Source of the DNA: DATBAK01 sp036787815
Lineage (GTDB): Bacteria; Actinomycetota; Acidimicrobiia; IMCC26256; PALSA-610
DNA: 16,018 nucleotides
Reading direction: 5' to 3'
Assembly (NCBI GenBank): GCA_036787815.1
Contig: DAIQOP010000071.1
Location: forward strand, 1 to 16,018
The notes below the pieces were generated by a model. It did no database searches. It worked only from the letters and a program-made list of their open reading frames with translations, and was not told where the DNA came from. The position numbers were made by a program, and so were the translations under genes. Shown one piece after another: positions 7,369-14,210 of the stretch; the first letter of the stretch is position 1, and every line of letters begins with the position of its first letter.

Positions 7369-9061
7369 ATGGCGCTCGAGTCGGTCCCGGTCGGTCCAAC
7401 GTCGACCGAGGAGTTGCCGGCGCCCGTCGCCGCCCCCGACGACGCCGCGGTCTCCCCCGGCACGGTGCCGGTGGTGCCGGAGAGCGGCGGCTACCGCGTG
7501 AAGAAGCGGTTGCTCGGGCCGCCGCTCTCGACCGACGATCTCGACCACCAGCGGCTCGGGAGGCCCACGGCGCTCGCGGTGTTCGCCTCCGACAACCTCT
7601 CGTCGTCGGCGTACGCGACGGAGGAGATCCTCCGCACGCTCCTGCCGTACATCGGTATCGCCGCGTTCTCGCTCGTGGTCCCGATCACGGTCGCGTTGCT
7701 CGTGCTGCTCGGCTTCCTGATCCTCTCGTACCGCCAGACGATCAAGGAGTACCCGAGCGCCGGTGGCGCGTACATCGTCACCAAGGACAACTTCGGCAAG
7801 ACCCCTGCGCTCGTCGCCGGCGTTTCCCNNNNNNNNNNNNNNNNNNNNNNNNNNNNNNNNNNNNNNNNNNNNNNNNNNNNNNNNNNNNNNNNNNNNNNNN
7901 NNNNNNNNNNNNNNNNNNNNNNNNNNNNCCGACGCGAAGGTGAGCCGGCTGATCCCGCTCTACGCGCTCGGTGTGTTCACGAGCTTCACGCTCTCGCAGG
8001 CCGGGATGGCCCGCCATCACATCCGGCGCAAGGAAACGGGCTGGAAGACCGGGCTGTTCGTCAACGGCTTCGGCGCGTTCCTCACCTTCGTCGTCGACAT
8101 CATCATCGCCATCGTGAAGTTCGCCGAGGGCGCGTGGGTGATCATCCTGCTCGTCCCGATCCTCGTGCTGCTCTTGCTGCGCCTCAACCGCCAGTACGTC
8201 GACGAGGCCGAGGAGCTCTTGGAGGACGCGGCGCGCGCTGCGGAGGCCCCGATCCTGCGCCGCCATGTGGTGCTGGTGTTCATCGACACGATCGATCTCG
8301 CGTCGGCCCGCGCGCTCCAGTACGCCCGCACCCTCGCACCCGACGAGATGCGAGCCGTGCACTTCGCGGTCGACATGGCGCGAGCGAAGGCGTTGCGCGA
8401 CCAGTGGCTGGAGTTGGGCTTCTCGCGCTTCACGCTCGAGATCGTCGGGTGTCCCGACCGGCGGATCCAGCGCGCCGGAGTCGAGATCGTCGCCGAGGTC
8501 CTTGCCGACGGGAAGACCGAAGTGAGCGTGCTGTTGCCACGCATCCATCGGGAGCGGATCTGGCACAAGCTCCTGCACGACCGCACTGCCGACGCGTTGG
8601 CATCCGAGATCGCCGATCTGCCACACGCGAACGTGACGTTCGTCCCGTATCACCTCGGTCGCCACGTCGCGCGCCCGATCGGCGAGGCGCTGCCCTCGCT
8701 GCCGCCCGAACCCGCACCCGAGCTGCCGATCAGCCGTACCGACGAGACCACGCCGATCGTGAACGCGCGCCATCGCCAGCAGGTGACGCTCTCCGGATCG
8801 GTGCACGCGATCCGCATCCAACCGCGCGGCGGGATCGCCACGATGGAATGCCGGCTGCGCGATGCGACGGGCGAGATCAGCATCGTGTTCCTCGGCCGGC
8901 GTCACATCGGCGGGATCGAACCGGGGTGTGTGATCACCGTCACCGGCGCCGTGGGTTTGCGGCGCGGCCACCGCGAGATCGTCAACCCTTATTACACGCT
9001 CGCGCCGCCGCCGGCCGAGCCTGCACGCGCGCCGTCGCGCCGGCACCGCTCGTCGGAGTAG
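7369..9061 (+). CDS. KimA-like APC-superfamily permease with a C-terminal OB-fold fusion, interrupted by an assembly gap
   Basis: The part before the gap (153 residues from the ATG at 7369) has a cytoplasmic N-terminus, the family block PTALAVFASDNLSSSAYATE, a first long membrane segment and SYRQTIKEYPSAGGAYIV. After the gap the frame reads three membrane segments ending KFAEGAWVIILLVPIL. Next comes a cytoplasmic USP-like domain (HVVLVFIDTIDLASARALQY to NVTFVPYHLG), then a linker, then an OB-fold-like domain (QQVTLSGSVHAIRI, MECRLRDATGEISIVFLG, VITVTGAVGLRRG, NPYYTL). Relatives include Bacillus KimA, a potassium importer with a USP-like tail; potassium as substrate here is inference. About seven membrane segments are missing, so the real gap is probably several hundred nt longer than 100. 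The frame before the gap (phase 1) and after it (phase 2) differ across 100 N, so the gap length is a placeholder. The stop lies 2 nt from that of the convergent gene. Confidence 0.85.
7829..7928. other. assembly gap (100 N)
   Basis: Exactly 100 undetermined bases lie inside the permease gene. The reading phase changes across it and several membrane segments are absent, so the true length is unknown and probably larger. Confidence 0.99.
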
Positions 9062-9063
9062 CG

Positions 9064-9843
9064 CTATCGGTCGTGGGCGAGGAGCGCGACGCCGAGATGA
9101 TCGGCGAGCGCCAACGCGGAGGTGCGCGCCTCGGGCGGGAACTCCAGACCGGTCGCTTCGTCGGCGAGGGTGAGCACGAACCGCCCGACCTCGAGGCCTT
9201 CGGCCCACACCGGCAGCTCGATCTTCGTCGATCGTTTCGCGTCGATCGGCGCGTCGGCACCGAGCGTGGGAGGGATCGAGAGCCCCGAATGGTTGAGGCG
9301 CGGCAGCGCGTCGAAGAACGGCGGCCGCTCGAACTCGGCGTCGTTGAGGTCGAGCAGCGTCATGAGCTCGCGTCGCGTGACGCGGATCAACCGGCCCGGA
9401 GGTTCGCCCCCGGCGGCGAGCTCGGTGATACGAGACACGCGTTCGAGGTTCGAGCGTGACACGTGCGCGGCGACGCGATCGCGCTTGCCGCGCGTGACGA
9501 TCTCGCCGATCGCGACGCCGACGATCAGCATCAGCACCGCGGTCTCGATGTCTTCGGCCCGGTTGATGCGCAGTGAGTAGTAGGGCCGAGTGAAGAAGAG
9601 GTCGAACGCGAACGCGGCCTCGACGGCCGCGACCGCTCCGGTGACCCGGCCACCCAGGGTCGCGGCCACGAGGATCACGACGGCGAGCAGCAGCGCGATG
9701 TCGGCGGCGGCGACGTGGTCGCGCAGGGGGATGAACGCGGCCGCGACGGCGAGCGGCAGCACCAGCGCGCTCAGCCACGCGATCGCCGGAGGCGCACCTC
9801 CGCCCGGGCGGGGACGGCTCGGGGGCGGATCGGCGAGGGTCAC
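9064..9843 (-). CDS. DUF4118 membrane protein (KdpD-type sensor membrane domain without kinase)
   Basis: This 259-residue protein has a Pro-rich N-terminus, then about four membrane segments between residues 20 and 118 (AIAWLSALVLPLAVAAAFIP, ADIALLLAVVILVAATLGG, the family block AFAFDLFFTRPYYSLRI, then ETAVLMLIVGVAIGEIVT). This is the DUF4118 module found in the potassium sensor kinase KdpD. A short helix (RVAAHVSRSNLERVSRITEL) leads to a C-terminal domain of about 110 residues that looks GAF-like (ELPVWAEGLEVGRFVLTLAD, ALALADHLGVALLAHDR). No histidine kinase H-box, N-box or G-box is present. I chose GTG at 9843 because the membrane domain follows soon after and the upstream extension is low-complexity; no good ribosome site is visible. 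It converges on the permease with 2 nt between the stops. It might be a ligand-sensing or accessory protein for that transporter; this is inference. Confidence 0.8.
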   Translation of the reverse strand: MTLADPPPSRPRPGGGAPPAIAWLSALVLPLAVAAAFIPLRDHVAAADIALLLAVVILVAATLGGRVTGAVAAVEAAFAFDLFFTRPYYSLRINRAEDIETAVLMLIVGVAIGEIVTRGKRDRVAAHVSRSNLERVSRITELAAGGEPPGRLIRVTRRELMTLLDLNDAEFERPPFFDALPRLNHSGLSIPPTLGADAPIDAKRSTKIELPVWAEGLEVGRFVLTLADEATGLEFPPEARTSALALADHLGVALLAHDR

Positions 9844-9901
9844 GGCGTCAGTCTGGCGTTCCCGGTTCGCGCCCGCATGCTGGAGGGCCGTCCGGCCAGG
9901 G

Positions 9902-9923
9902 TTTGCCGTGGGAACGCGGCAAA
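9902..9923. repeat. inverted repeat in a divergent intergenic region
   Basis: TTTGCCG (9902-9908) and CGGCAAA (9917-9923) form perfect 7-bp arms around 8 nt, in the 134-nt gap between the divergent DUF4118 gene and the small orphan gene. It is AT-richer than its surroundings. It could be an operator or an RNA hairpin in either 5' leader; no regulator is identified. Confidence 0.45.
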
Positions 9924-9977
9924 TTTGGGCTCCACCGCGCCCCGCAGGGGGCCGATGAACTCGGGAACGGCGAGTAG

Positions 9978-10259
9978 GTGAGTTCCTCGGAGGTGACGGT
10001 GTTTCCCTCTTCGACCAGGGAGTCAGAGCGGCACGAGCTGGAGAACGAGACGTATCACTATCTCGGTTGGTCGCATTCACGCATCGAACGAACGGTCGAC
10101 CGCCTCCTCGGTGGGGAGCGGTCGGACGCAGGCGTCATGACGGGCGCGGCGCGCGAGGTGGTCGCCGCGTTCGGGCTCGCCGGCCCGCCGGAGGAGTTCT
10201 GGGTGACGCGGTTGGGTCGCTGCTGCGCGCAGATCGGATTCGGCCCGAACGCCGCCTGA
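9978..10259 (+). CDS. small hypothetical protein
   Basis: This reading frame of up to 93 residues matches no family I recognise. It is hydrophilic, with no membrane segment or signal peptide. Its middle (HELENETYHYLGWSHSRIER) is rich in aromatic and charged residues, and its end carries a CysCys pair (LGRCCAQIGFGPNAA). The upstream GTG at 9978 is used here, but GGAGG at 9989-9993 lies five nt before an in-frame GTG at 9999, which would give 86 residues and may be the true start. It is supported by filling the space exactly between a divergent and a convergent gene: its stop is 2 nt from the stop of the lipoprotein gene. No competing frame is more convincing. It could be a small DNA- or protein-binding factor, but nothing shows this. 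Confidence 0.6.
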   Translation: MSSSEVTVFPSSTRESERHELENETYHYLGWSHSRIERTVDRLLGGERSDAGVMTGAAREVVAAFGLAGPPEEFWVTRLGRCCAQIGFGPNAA

Positions 10260-10261
10260 CC

Positions 10262-11086
10262 TCAGCTGTGCCAGGCGTCGAGGCCGGGCTTGCCGCCGAG
10301 CTCGGGGCACTCGGAGGCGAAGACGCCCCAGGAGCAGTCCCATCCGGGTGCGGCCCAGTCGTGGAGCATCCAGATGTCGGTGAGCGCGACCTTCTTGCCG
10401 CCGCGCTTCGCGCACTCCGCCGCGCTCGTCTGCTCGGCGCCGATCACGAGGTCGCCGGCGATGCACAACCCGCCGTTGAAGGTGTGCTGGTGCCAGTGGT
10501 CGTTGGTCCCGGCGAAGCCTTCGGGCGCGCCACCCGGGTGGTACACGAGGTAGCTCAGGCCGACGATGCGCGAGTTCGGGCGAGTGCCGTCGTAGAGCAG
10601 CTCCGACGGTGCCGACGGGTTGAACCCGACCGCGAGGGCGACGTTCGTGTAGTGCGCGCCGATGCACGGCACGTAGACGGTCGACTGGCGGTAACCCGCG
10701 GCGACCGCCTGCGCGACGGTCTGGTACTTCGCGACGACGGCGCGCGCCTGGACCTGCTGCGCGACGAGCTCCTGGCGCGTCGCCTCGTTCACCGCGACCT
10801 GTGGCGTCGGTCCGCGGTGGAAGTGACCGCTGCCGTCGAGGACCTGGCCTTCGGAGGCCGGAGGCCCGGCCTTCTCGCACGGCGTGTTCCCGGTGAGATC
10901 GCTGGCGCTGCTCACGGGGGTCGCCTTCGCACTGGTCGGCGACGTCTTGGCGCCGGTTGCCGCCGGCGACGCCGACTTCGAGGAACCGCCGCACGCGCCG
11001 AGCACGAGGGTGAGCGCGGCTGCGGTCGCGACCGCGAACCAACGATGGCGAAGTGTGCCGGCGACAGGCGTTGAGAGCGCGGCCAT
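10262..11086 (-). CDS. Cys/His-rich secreted lipoprotein of unknown function
   Basis: This 274-residue protein has a lipoprotein signal peptide (basic HR, hydrophobic core, lipobox LGAC with Cys32), then a Ser/Ala/Thr/Lys linker to ~60, then a globular domain. The domain has six further Cys (70, 141, 208, 225, 251, 260), likely disulfides outside the membrane. It also has a His-rich set that could bind metal: GHFHRG (88-90), GAHYTN (His145), NDHWHQHTF (His197, 199, 201) and MLHDW (His242). The pattern AVAAGYR, GAHYTN, ELLYDG, IVGLSYLVY resembles a group of uncharacterised secreted actinobacterial proteins I know only by pattern. The ATG at 11086 follows GGGGGA with a 7-nt gap. A TAGCAT (11126-11131) could be its -10 box. 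The phosphatase gene lies 87 nt upstream on the same strand. No enzyme activity can be assigned. Confidence 0.85.
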   Translation of the reverse strand: MAALSTPVAGTLRHRWFAVATAAALTLVLGACGGSSKSASPAATGAKTSPTSAKATPVSSASDLTGNTPCEKAGPPASEGQVLDGSGHFHRGPTPQVAVNEATRQELVAQQVQARAVVAKYQTVAQAVAAGYRQSTVYVPCIGAHYTNVALAVGFNPSAPSELLYDGTRPNSRIVGLSYLVYHPGGAPEGFAGTNDHWHQHTFNGGLCIAGDLVIGAEQTSAAECAKRGGKKVALTDIWMLHDWAAPGWDCSWGVFASECPELGGKPGLDAWHS

Positions 11087-11173
11087 GAGTCATCCCCCGA
11101 TGTAGCCGGTACGTAAGCGAGGACCATGCTAGGGCGATTGCCCCGCCGTGGTGTCGGCGCCCGGTTCGCGGGC

Positions 11174-11788
11174 CTATTCGGTGGTGACTTCCGATGCCGG
11201 GGCGAGAGGGGCGAGGGCCTCACCGGCCCGCAGGCCCGAGGCGTCGTAGTCGAACCAGCGACCGCCGAGGTTGGGGATGATCCCGGTCACGGCGATGCCG
11301 CTGTGGGTCGAGAGCAACCGCACCACGCCGTGATGGGTGACCACCAGGACGGGCCCGGGAGGGTTGCTCGAGTCGATGCGCGCGAGCGCGACATGGATGC
11401 GCTCGAGCACCACCGGGTCGGCCTCACCGCCGGGCGGCGCCGCCAACTCGCCCCGGCGCCAGGCGTCGCGCACGCCGGGCCATTGCGCGTCGATCTCCTT
11501 GCCGGTCCGCCCCTGCCATTGGCCGCCGAACCGTTCCCGCAGGCCCGGGTCGGCGATCGCGGGTCCGGCCCCGAGGGAATCCGCGAGCAGCGCGGCGGTG
11601 CGGGCGGCGCGGAGCAGGTCGGAGGAGTGGACCGCCGTGAACCCGTGGCCGGCGCCCGCCAGCTCCTCGCCGCGCGCCCGGGCCTGGGCCTCGCCGAGGG
11701 GCGTCAGGGCGATGTCCTCCCACCCCTGCCAGCGCCCGGCCCGGTTCCATTCCGACTCCCCGTGGCGGACGATCAGCATGCGGCGCAC
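11174..11788 (-). CDS. histidine phosphatase family protein (phosphoglycerate mutase-like)
   Basis: This 204-residue protein has the family's phosphohistidine motif RHGESEWN near its N-terminus (His9 nucleophile), then SSDLLRAARTA with conserved Arg, LRERFGGQWQGRT with the acid Glu85, and the second catalytic His in VVTHHGVVR (His152). Length suits the small cytoplasmic phosphatase branch, which acts on phosphoesters such as sugar phosphates or cofactor intermediates; family membership alone does not give a substrate, and a true glycolytic mutase is less likely. GTG at 11788 is taken as start, but ATG at 11779 (three codons later) is equally good; neither has a clear ribosome site. It diverges from the thiolase gene by 90 nt and lies upstream of the lipoprotein gene on the same strand. 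Confidence 0.9.
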   Translation of the reverse strand: MRRMLIVRHGESEWNRAGRWQGWEDIALTPLGEAQARARGEELAGAGHGFTAVHSSDLLRAARTAALLADSLGAGPAIADPGLRERFGGQWQGRTGKEIDAQWPGVRDAWRRGELAAPPGGEADPVVLERIHVALARIDSSNPPGPVLVVTHHGVVRLLSTHSGIAVTGIIPNLGGRWFDYDASGLRAGEALAPLAPASEVTTE

Positions 11789-11832
11789 GCGGGAAGTGAA
11801 TCAGATCGGATCGGCCGCCTGGGAACACTGTT

Positions 11833-11844
11833 GACCGGTTGGTC
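11833..11844. promoter_or_regulatory. possible regulator site before the thiolase gene
   Basis: GACCGGTTGGTC has 4-bp inverted arms around GGTT and directly abuts a TAGTTT (11845-11850) that could be a -10 box. Sites of the GACC-N4-GGTC kind are seen for some TetR-type repressors of lipid genes, but no such regulator is in the window. Confidence 0.25.
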
Positions 11845-11867
11845 TAGTTTTGGTGGCCGCACCCCTC

Positions 11868-11873
11868 GGGAGG
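11868..11873 (+). promoter_or_regulatory. Shine-Dalgarno of the thiolase gene
   Basis: GGGAGG ends five nt before the ATG at 11879 and supports that start over the long upstream in-frame extension. Confidence 0.7.
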
Positions 11874-11878
11874 AACCC

Positions 11879-13033
11879 ATGCAGAACGCCGTGATCGTCG
11901 ATGCCGTCCGGACCCCGCTCGGCAAGCGCAACGGGAAGCTCAAGGACGTGCACCCCGTCGAGCTCGCAGCCCACACGCTGCGCGCCCTCATCGAGCGCAA
12001 CGACATCGATCCCGCGCTGATCGAGGACGTCATCATGGGGTGCGTCATGCAGGTCGGCGACCAGGCCGTCAACATCGGCCGCAACGCGGCGCTCTCGGCC
12101 GGCTTCCCCGAGACCGTGGTCGGGACCTCGATCGACCGGCAGTGCGGATCGTCCCAGCAGGCCGCGCACTTCGCGGCGCAGGGCGTGATGGCCGGCGCGT
12201 ACGACGTCGTCATCGCCGCGGGGGTCGAGAACATGTCGCGCGTGCCGATGGGCGCGTCGTTCCTCCCCGGCAGCATGCCCTTCGGCCCGGGCGTCATCGA
12301 GCGCTACCCGCACCTCGTCCCCCAGGGCATCTCGGCCGAGCTCATCTCCGAGCGGTGGGGCATCTCCCGCGAAGACAACGACGAGTTCTCCGTGCGCTCG
12401 CACCTGCGCGCCGCGCAGGCCACCGCCGAAGGTCGCTTCGACCGCGAGATCGTGCCGATCAACGTCACCACCGAAGAGGGTGACGAGCTGTTCTCGACCG
12501 ACGAAGGCATCCGCCCCAACTCGTCGATGGAGACGCTCGCGAAGCTCAAGCCCGCCTTCAAGGAGGACGGCGTCGTCACCGCGGCGAACTCGTCGCAGAT
12601 CACCGACGGTGCCGCCGCGATGCTCATCATGAGCGAAGAGAAGGCCTCGCAGCTCGGGCTCAAGCCGCGTGCGCGCTTCCACGCCTTCGCGCTCGCCGGT
12701 GTTGACCCGGTCACGATGCTCACCGGCCCGATCCCCTCGACCACGAAGGTGCTCGAGCGGGCGAAGATGACGATCGACGACATCGATCTCGTCGAGATCA
12801 ACGAGGCGTTCGCCCCGGTGGTGCTCTCGTGGGCGAAGGAGCACCACCCCGACATGGACCGGGTCAACGTGAACGGCGGAGCGATCGCCCTCGGCCACCC
12901 GCTCGGATGCTCGGGTGCGCGGCTCATGGCCACCCTGCTCTGCGAGCTCGAGCGCACCGGCAAGCGCTGGGGCCTGCAGACGATGTGCGAGGGCGGCGGC
13001 ATGGCCAACGCCACCATCATCGAGCGGCTGTAG
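11879..13033 (+). CDS. acetyl-CoA C-acyltransferase (thiolase)
   Basis: This is a complete 384-residue thiolase (family about 380-400). It forms or cleaves the bond between acetyl-CoA and acyl-CoA or acetoacetyl-CoA in the cytoplasm. The three catalytic positions are visible: nucleophilic Cys89 in DRQCGSSQQA, His340 in GGAIALGHPLGCSGAR, and Cys370 in MCEGGGMANA; NEAFAPVV is also present. The N-terminus AVIVDAVRTPLGKRNGKL is typical. The central loop with NMSRVPMG and PQGISAELISERWGISRE is closest in feel to the steroid/fatty-acid FadA-type enzymes of actinobacteria, so beta-oxidation is as likely as acetoacetyl-CoA synthesis. It stands alone, without a hydratase or dehydrogenase partner. A possible repressor site lies in the 90-nt upstream gap, and a hairpin follows the stop. 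Confidence 0.95.
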   Translation: MQNAVIVDAVRTPLGKRNGKLKDVHPVELAAHTLRALIERNDIDPALIEDVIMGCVMQVGDQAVNIGRNAALSAGFPETVVGTSIDRQCGSSQQAAHFAAQGVMAGAYDVVIAAGVENMSRVPMGASFLPGSMPFGPGVIERYPHLVPQGISAELISERWGISREDNDEFSVRSHLRAAQATAEGRFDREIVPINVTTEEGDELFSTDEGIRPNSSMETLAKLKPAFKEDGVVTAANSSQITDGAAAMLIMSEEKASQLGLKPRARFHAFALAGVDPVTMLTGPIPSTTKVLERAKMTIDDIDLVEINEAFAPVVLSWAKEHHPDMDRVNVNGGAIALGHPLGCSGARLMATLLCELERTGKRWGLQTMCEGGGMANATIIERL

Positions 13034-13067
13034 CCGCGATCGTCGAGCGGCCGTCGGCACCGCGATC

Positions 13068-13084
13068 GGGCGCGGATCGCGCCC
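13068..13084 (+). terminator. GC hairpin after the thiolase gene (weak terminator candidate)
   Basis: GGGCGCG and CGCGCCC form perfect 7-bp arms around GAT, 35 nt after the thiolase stop. There is no U-tract, so it is not a classical intrinsic terminator; actinobacteria often use such hairpins or Rho. It lies just before the candidate -10 box of the next gene. Confidence 0.35.
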
Positions 13085-13089
13085 GGCCG

Positions 13090-13095
13090 TACACT
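13090..13095 (+). promoter_or_regulatory. candidate -10 box for the small zinc-ribbon-like gene
   Basis: TACACT ends ten nt before the ATG at 13106. There is no Shine-Dalgarno in between, so a very short or absent leader is implied. Confidence 0.4.
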
Positions 13096-13105
13096 CGAAT
13101 CACCC

Positions 13106-13399
13106 ATGCTCGATCTCTGGACGATCGTTCGCTTCGTGGTGGCGCTCGGCGCCGCCGTCGGCCTGTATCTCATCGGCGCCGCGCTCGTGCGGAACTTCAG
13201 CTCGATGGAACCGCCCGACGACGAGCCCGACGTGACCACCCTCGAAGACGTCGACTACCGCTACCGCTGCATCGTGTGCGGGGCGCAGATGGTCATGTAC
13301 ACGGCCCAGGGCGGCGAGGTGCCCGAGGCACCGCGGCACTGCCGTGAGCCCATGGTGCTGATGACCCCGATCGACGACTCCGGCACCACCTCGTCCTGA
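13106..13399 (+). CDS. small membrane protein with a zinc-ribbon-like tail
   Basis: This 97-residue protein has one N-terminal membrane segment (~6-28, TIVRFVVALGAAVGLYLIGA), an acidic linker (EPPDDEPDVTTLEDVD), then a compact domain with CIVCGAQ (Cys55, Cys58) and RHCREPM (His78, Cys79). The CxxC plus HC pair would allow one zinc site, much like half of a rubredoxin or zinc-ribbon knuckle (YRCIVCG). I do not recognise a named family. The single anchor and cytoplasmic or external ribbon suggest a protein-protein role at the membrane. It lies 72 nt after the thiolase gene with what may be its own promoter, and converges on the DUF1345 gene across a region with a DnaA-box palindrome. Confidence 0.75.
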   Translation: MLDLWTIVRFVVALGAAVGLYLIGAALVRNFSSMEPPDDEPDVTTLEDVDYRYRCIVCGAQMVMYTAQGGEVPEAPRHCREPMVLMTPIDDSGTTSS

Positions 13400-13429
13400 G
13401 CTGGAGCGTCCCGGTCGCGGCCCGCGAGG

Positions 13430-13461
13430 TCATCCACAGGGTTATCCCCACCTGTGGATGA
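13430..13461. repeat. 32-bp palindrome built of three DnaA-box-like 9-mers
   Basis: Perfect 11-bp arms (TCATCCACAGG at 13430-13440 and CCTGTGGATGA at 13451-13461) flank GTTATCCCCA. Each arm holds TCATCCACA and the centre holds TTATCCCCA, each one base from the DnaA box TTATCCACA. It lies in a 125-nt convergent gap. It could be a DnaA-binding cluster; alternatively it acts as a bidirectional hairpin terminator, though no U-tract follows on either strand. Confidence 0.6.
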
Positions 13462-13524
13462 ACGACAAGCGTGTAAGTAACGGGGTGGCCGCGCTGCGTT
13501 GCAAGGCCGGTCGAAAGAGAAGGG

Positions 13525-14193
13525 TCAGAGGATGAAGCCGGCGGTGACGTTGATCGTCATCGCGAGGATCACGGCCCCGAAGAGGTACGAGAGCAAGGCG
13601 TGGCGCAGCGCGAGGCGGCGCATCGCGGCGGTGGTGAGATCGGTGTCGGAGACCTGGAAGGTCATGCCGATCGTGAAGGCGAGGTAGGCGAAGTCGTGGT
13701 AGTCGGGGTCTTCCTCCGACGAGAAGTCGACGCCACCGACCGGCACGCGGTAGTAGGTGTGCGCGTAGCGCAAGGTGAAGACGGTGTGCACCAGCGCCCA
13801 CGACGAGATCACGGTGAGGATCGCGGCGCAGGTGAGCACGAGCTTGGCGTTGTCGGAGGTCGTCGACGCCTTCGCGAGCGTGACACCGACTCCGACGAGG
13901 CTGGCAACGCTCGCCCCGATCACCATGAAGTGCGTGAGGGTGCGGCTCGAGTCTTCGCTCGTGGCGACGGCCTCCGTCTCGAGCCCGGTGAGACGGTTCA
14001 CGCGCCTCCACACCCGGCCGACGAACGTCGCCGCGCCGACGATCCAACCCGAGAGCACCGTGACCTGCCACGGCGCGAACGGGGCGGTCGCGACCGCGAC
14101 CACGAGCCCGAGCGCGCCCGACGTGAGGACCCGCGAGGCTTCGGTCGTCGCAAAGACGGGAGCAGGCCGGTTGCCCGACTCCGCGTCGCTCAT
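13525..14193 (-). CDS. DUF1345 membrane protein
   Basis: This 222-residue integral membrane protein has about five to six hydrophobic segments (~22-40, 42-60, 88-106, 117-138, 170-182, 198-221). The family signature lies in the second half: SSWALVHTVFTLRYAHTYYR, then GGVDFSSEEDPDYHDFAYLA, then IGMTFQVSDTDL and RHALLSYLFGAVILAMTIN. These polar residues within membrane segments hint at a transporter or redox role, but the family has no known function. The ATG at 14193 was chosen because the domain begins soon after; the frame extends far upstream through crgA only as a shadow. It follows crgA by 17 nt on the same strand and is likely co-transcribed with it. Confidence 0.88.
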   Translation of the reverse strand: MSDAESGNRPAPVFATTEASRVLTSGALGLVVAVATAPFAPWQVTVLSGWIVGAATFVGRVWRRVNRLTGLETEAVATSEDSSRTLTHFMVIGASVASLVGVGVTLAKASTTSDNAKLVLTCAAILTVISSWALVHTVFTLRYAHTYYRVPVGGVDFSSEEDPDYHDFAYLAFTIGMTFQVSDTDLTTAAMRRLALRHALLSYLFGAVILAMTINVTAGFIL

Positions 14194-14210
14194 CTCGTGT
14201 CCGCGAACCC

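Noticed and set aside
7203..7463. N-terminal extension of the YceI-like protein to 7463
   Set aside because: The extra residues are Arg/Pro/Ala-rich, overlap the start of the divergent permease, and push the signal anchor into the interior.
9062..9459. Frame continuing from the permease N-terminus past the gap (phase 1)
   Set aside because: After the gap this phase gives Arg-rich nonsense; the true continuation is phase 2, which shows membrane segments and domains.
9844..9977. c-di-GMP (GEMM) riboswitch in the leader of the DUF4118 gene
   Set aside because: The minus strand contains GGCAAACCC, like one GEMM segment, but the second conserved segment (GCAAAGCC) and receptor parts are absent.
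11126..11878. In-frame upstream extension of the thiolase gene
   Set aside because: It runs antisense through the histidine phosphatase gene, has shadow composition, and the ATG at 11879 has a good ribosome site and the usual thiolase N-terminus.
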